Assembly (NCBI GenBank): GCA_046594225.1
Contig: JBKJPW010000149.1
Location: 1 to 7,158, forward strand
From: UBA4416 sp046594225
GTDB lineage: Bacteria > Bacteroidota > Bacteroidia > B-17B0 > Aurantibacillaceae
Reading direction: 5' to 3'
Length of the DNA: 7,158 nt
Shown in pieces: positions 6,585 to 7,158 of this stretch (within the stretch, counting starts at the first letter, position 1; each line of letters starts with the position of its first letter). Made by a program: the position numbers and the translations under genes. The notes beneath the pieces are model-generated. The model saw only the letters and a list, made by a program, of their open reading frames with translations, did no database searches and was not told the origin of the DNA.

Positions 6585-7037
6585 CCGAAACCAAAAGGCG
6601 GGAAGTTTATTAAAATGTGTACATTAGTTGAGAACCAGGATCTTAATTATAAGAAATTGTTGATGGAAATGTCTTGTGTAGATTCTTTGGATTTTCCCGA
6701 AACAAAAAAAGCAAAGATCAAATGCATGTGGAAAAAATATTATGCTGAATTTGGGTGCGACGATACTGGATTCCTGGTGCCGCAGGGAAACATTTTAAAG
6801 TATGCTATCAACCAGGAGTTTGAATATTTTGTAGATGGGATGGTAAAATTTGGCATCGATATTAATATGAAAGACCCTGTTGATGGTAAAACTCTTTTGG
6901 ATTTTACTTTGGATGAAATAAATCGGTATAAGAAATATACTGAATATGCTGTAAGCAATGCTAAAGTAAAAGAGCTTGAAAAAATTTACAATCTTTTAAA
7001 AAATGACCTTAAAGCAAAACACGCAAGTGAATTATAA
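6497..7037 (+). pseudogene. small secreted ankyrin-like protein, broken by one extra T
   Basis: ATG 6497 gives MKKLITFCLLFLLSFLIKAQ and TAGTADL, then a TAA at 6578. The tandem copy at 7049 has gattgt where this one has gatttgt (T run 6574-6576). Removing one T joins the signal peptide to CNCPKPKGGKFIKM and the frame through to 7037, for a protein of 179 aa. The open part from ATG 6615 is 140 aa and has no signal peptide, so it is probably not the native start. It contains one ankyrin-like unit (GNILKYAINQEFEYF, then FGIDINMKDPVDGKTLLDF) and a helical Lys-rich tail; several Cys (CNC and others) suit an exported protein. It sits 22 bases after the propeller gene and 11 before its paralogue. It could be a real pseudogene, a slippage-controlled gene or a one-base error. 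Function unknown. Confidence 0.72.
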
Positions 7038-7048
7038 ATGAAAACACA

Positions 7049-7158
7049 ATGAAAAAGCTAATAACCTTTTGTCTCCTTTTCCTCCTCAGCTTTTCAATAA
7101 AGGCACAAACAGCAGGCACTGCAGATTGTAATTGCGCAACACCGAAAGTAGGAAAATT
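7049..7158 (+). CDS. tandem paralogue of the 6497 gene, partial at the window end
   Basis: 36 codons are visible and the reading frame is open: signal peptide MKKLITFCLLFLLSFSIKAQ, then TAGTADCNCATPKVGK, running off the window. The first 87 bases match the 6497 copy except for two substitutions and the missing T. Beyond the CNC motif the two diverge quickly at both DNA and protein level. It is presumably the next member of a tandem family of small secreted proteins and shares a transcript with the genes upstream (11-base gap). It supplies the template showing where the 6497 copy is broken. Confidence 0.75.
   Translation, partial: MKKLITFCLLFLLSFSIKAQTAGTADCNCATPKVGK

Overview
The window reads as AT-rich Bacteroidota chromosome, probably Chitinophagaceae or a close relative (inference). 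The signs are A-rich translation leaders with no Shine-Dalgarno sequence, Sec signal peptides ending in AQ, SQ or GQ, and typical Bacteroidota modules: a Fibrobacter-succinogenes-type paralogous (FISUMP) domain, a formylglycine-generating-enzyme (FGE-sulfatase) start, a TlpA/ResA-like thioredoxin and a PQQ-like propeller. Every gene is on the + strand and every intact or reconstructed product carries an N-terminal signal peptide, so this is a locus of secreted or periplasmic proteins. I see no RNA gene, transposase, CRISPR array or reverse transcriptase.

Layout. 1-364 is non-coding and ends in a hairpin with a GC-rich tail. 365-1594 and 1749-2711 are paralogues: they share a signal peptide and a domain of about 145 residues, then diverge into a LamG/jelly-roll-like C-terminus (first) and a CPPC thioredoxin (second). 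2805-3330 is a small secreted-protein gene whose start codon and mature part lie in different frames. 3331-3583 is non-coding and holds an imperfect inverted repeat with the same GC-rich tail, plus a perfect AT-rich 12-bp palindrome. 3584-5086 encodes a 500-aa secreted protein with a FISUMP C-terminus; its middle domain resembles the shared domain of the first two genes. 5193-5354 is the stump of an FGE-domain gene. 5410-6474 encodes a PQQ-like propeller protein. 6497-7037 is a small ankyrin-like secreted protein broken by one extra T. 7049 to the window end is the start of its tandem paralogue, with the reading frame intact.

The main pattern is modular. A signal peptide plus a conserved but unrecognised domain is joined to different C-terminal modules in neighbouring genes, mixed with tandem duplicates and decaying copies. 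Such architecture occurs in immunity-gene arrays of polymorphic toxin systems and in fast-evolving surface-protein families. No toxin is visible here, so this interpretation is a hypothesis. Frame disruptions fall only in the small genes, while more than 4.5 kb of long ORFs is clean. That favours real decay or phase variation over general sequencing error, but single-base homopolymer errors cannot be excluded.
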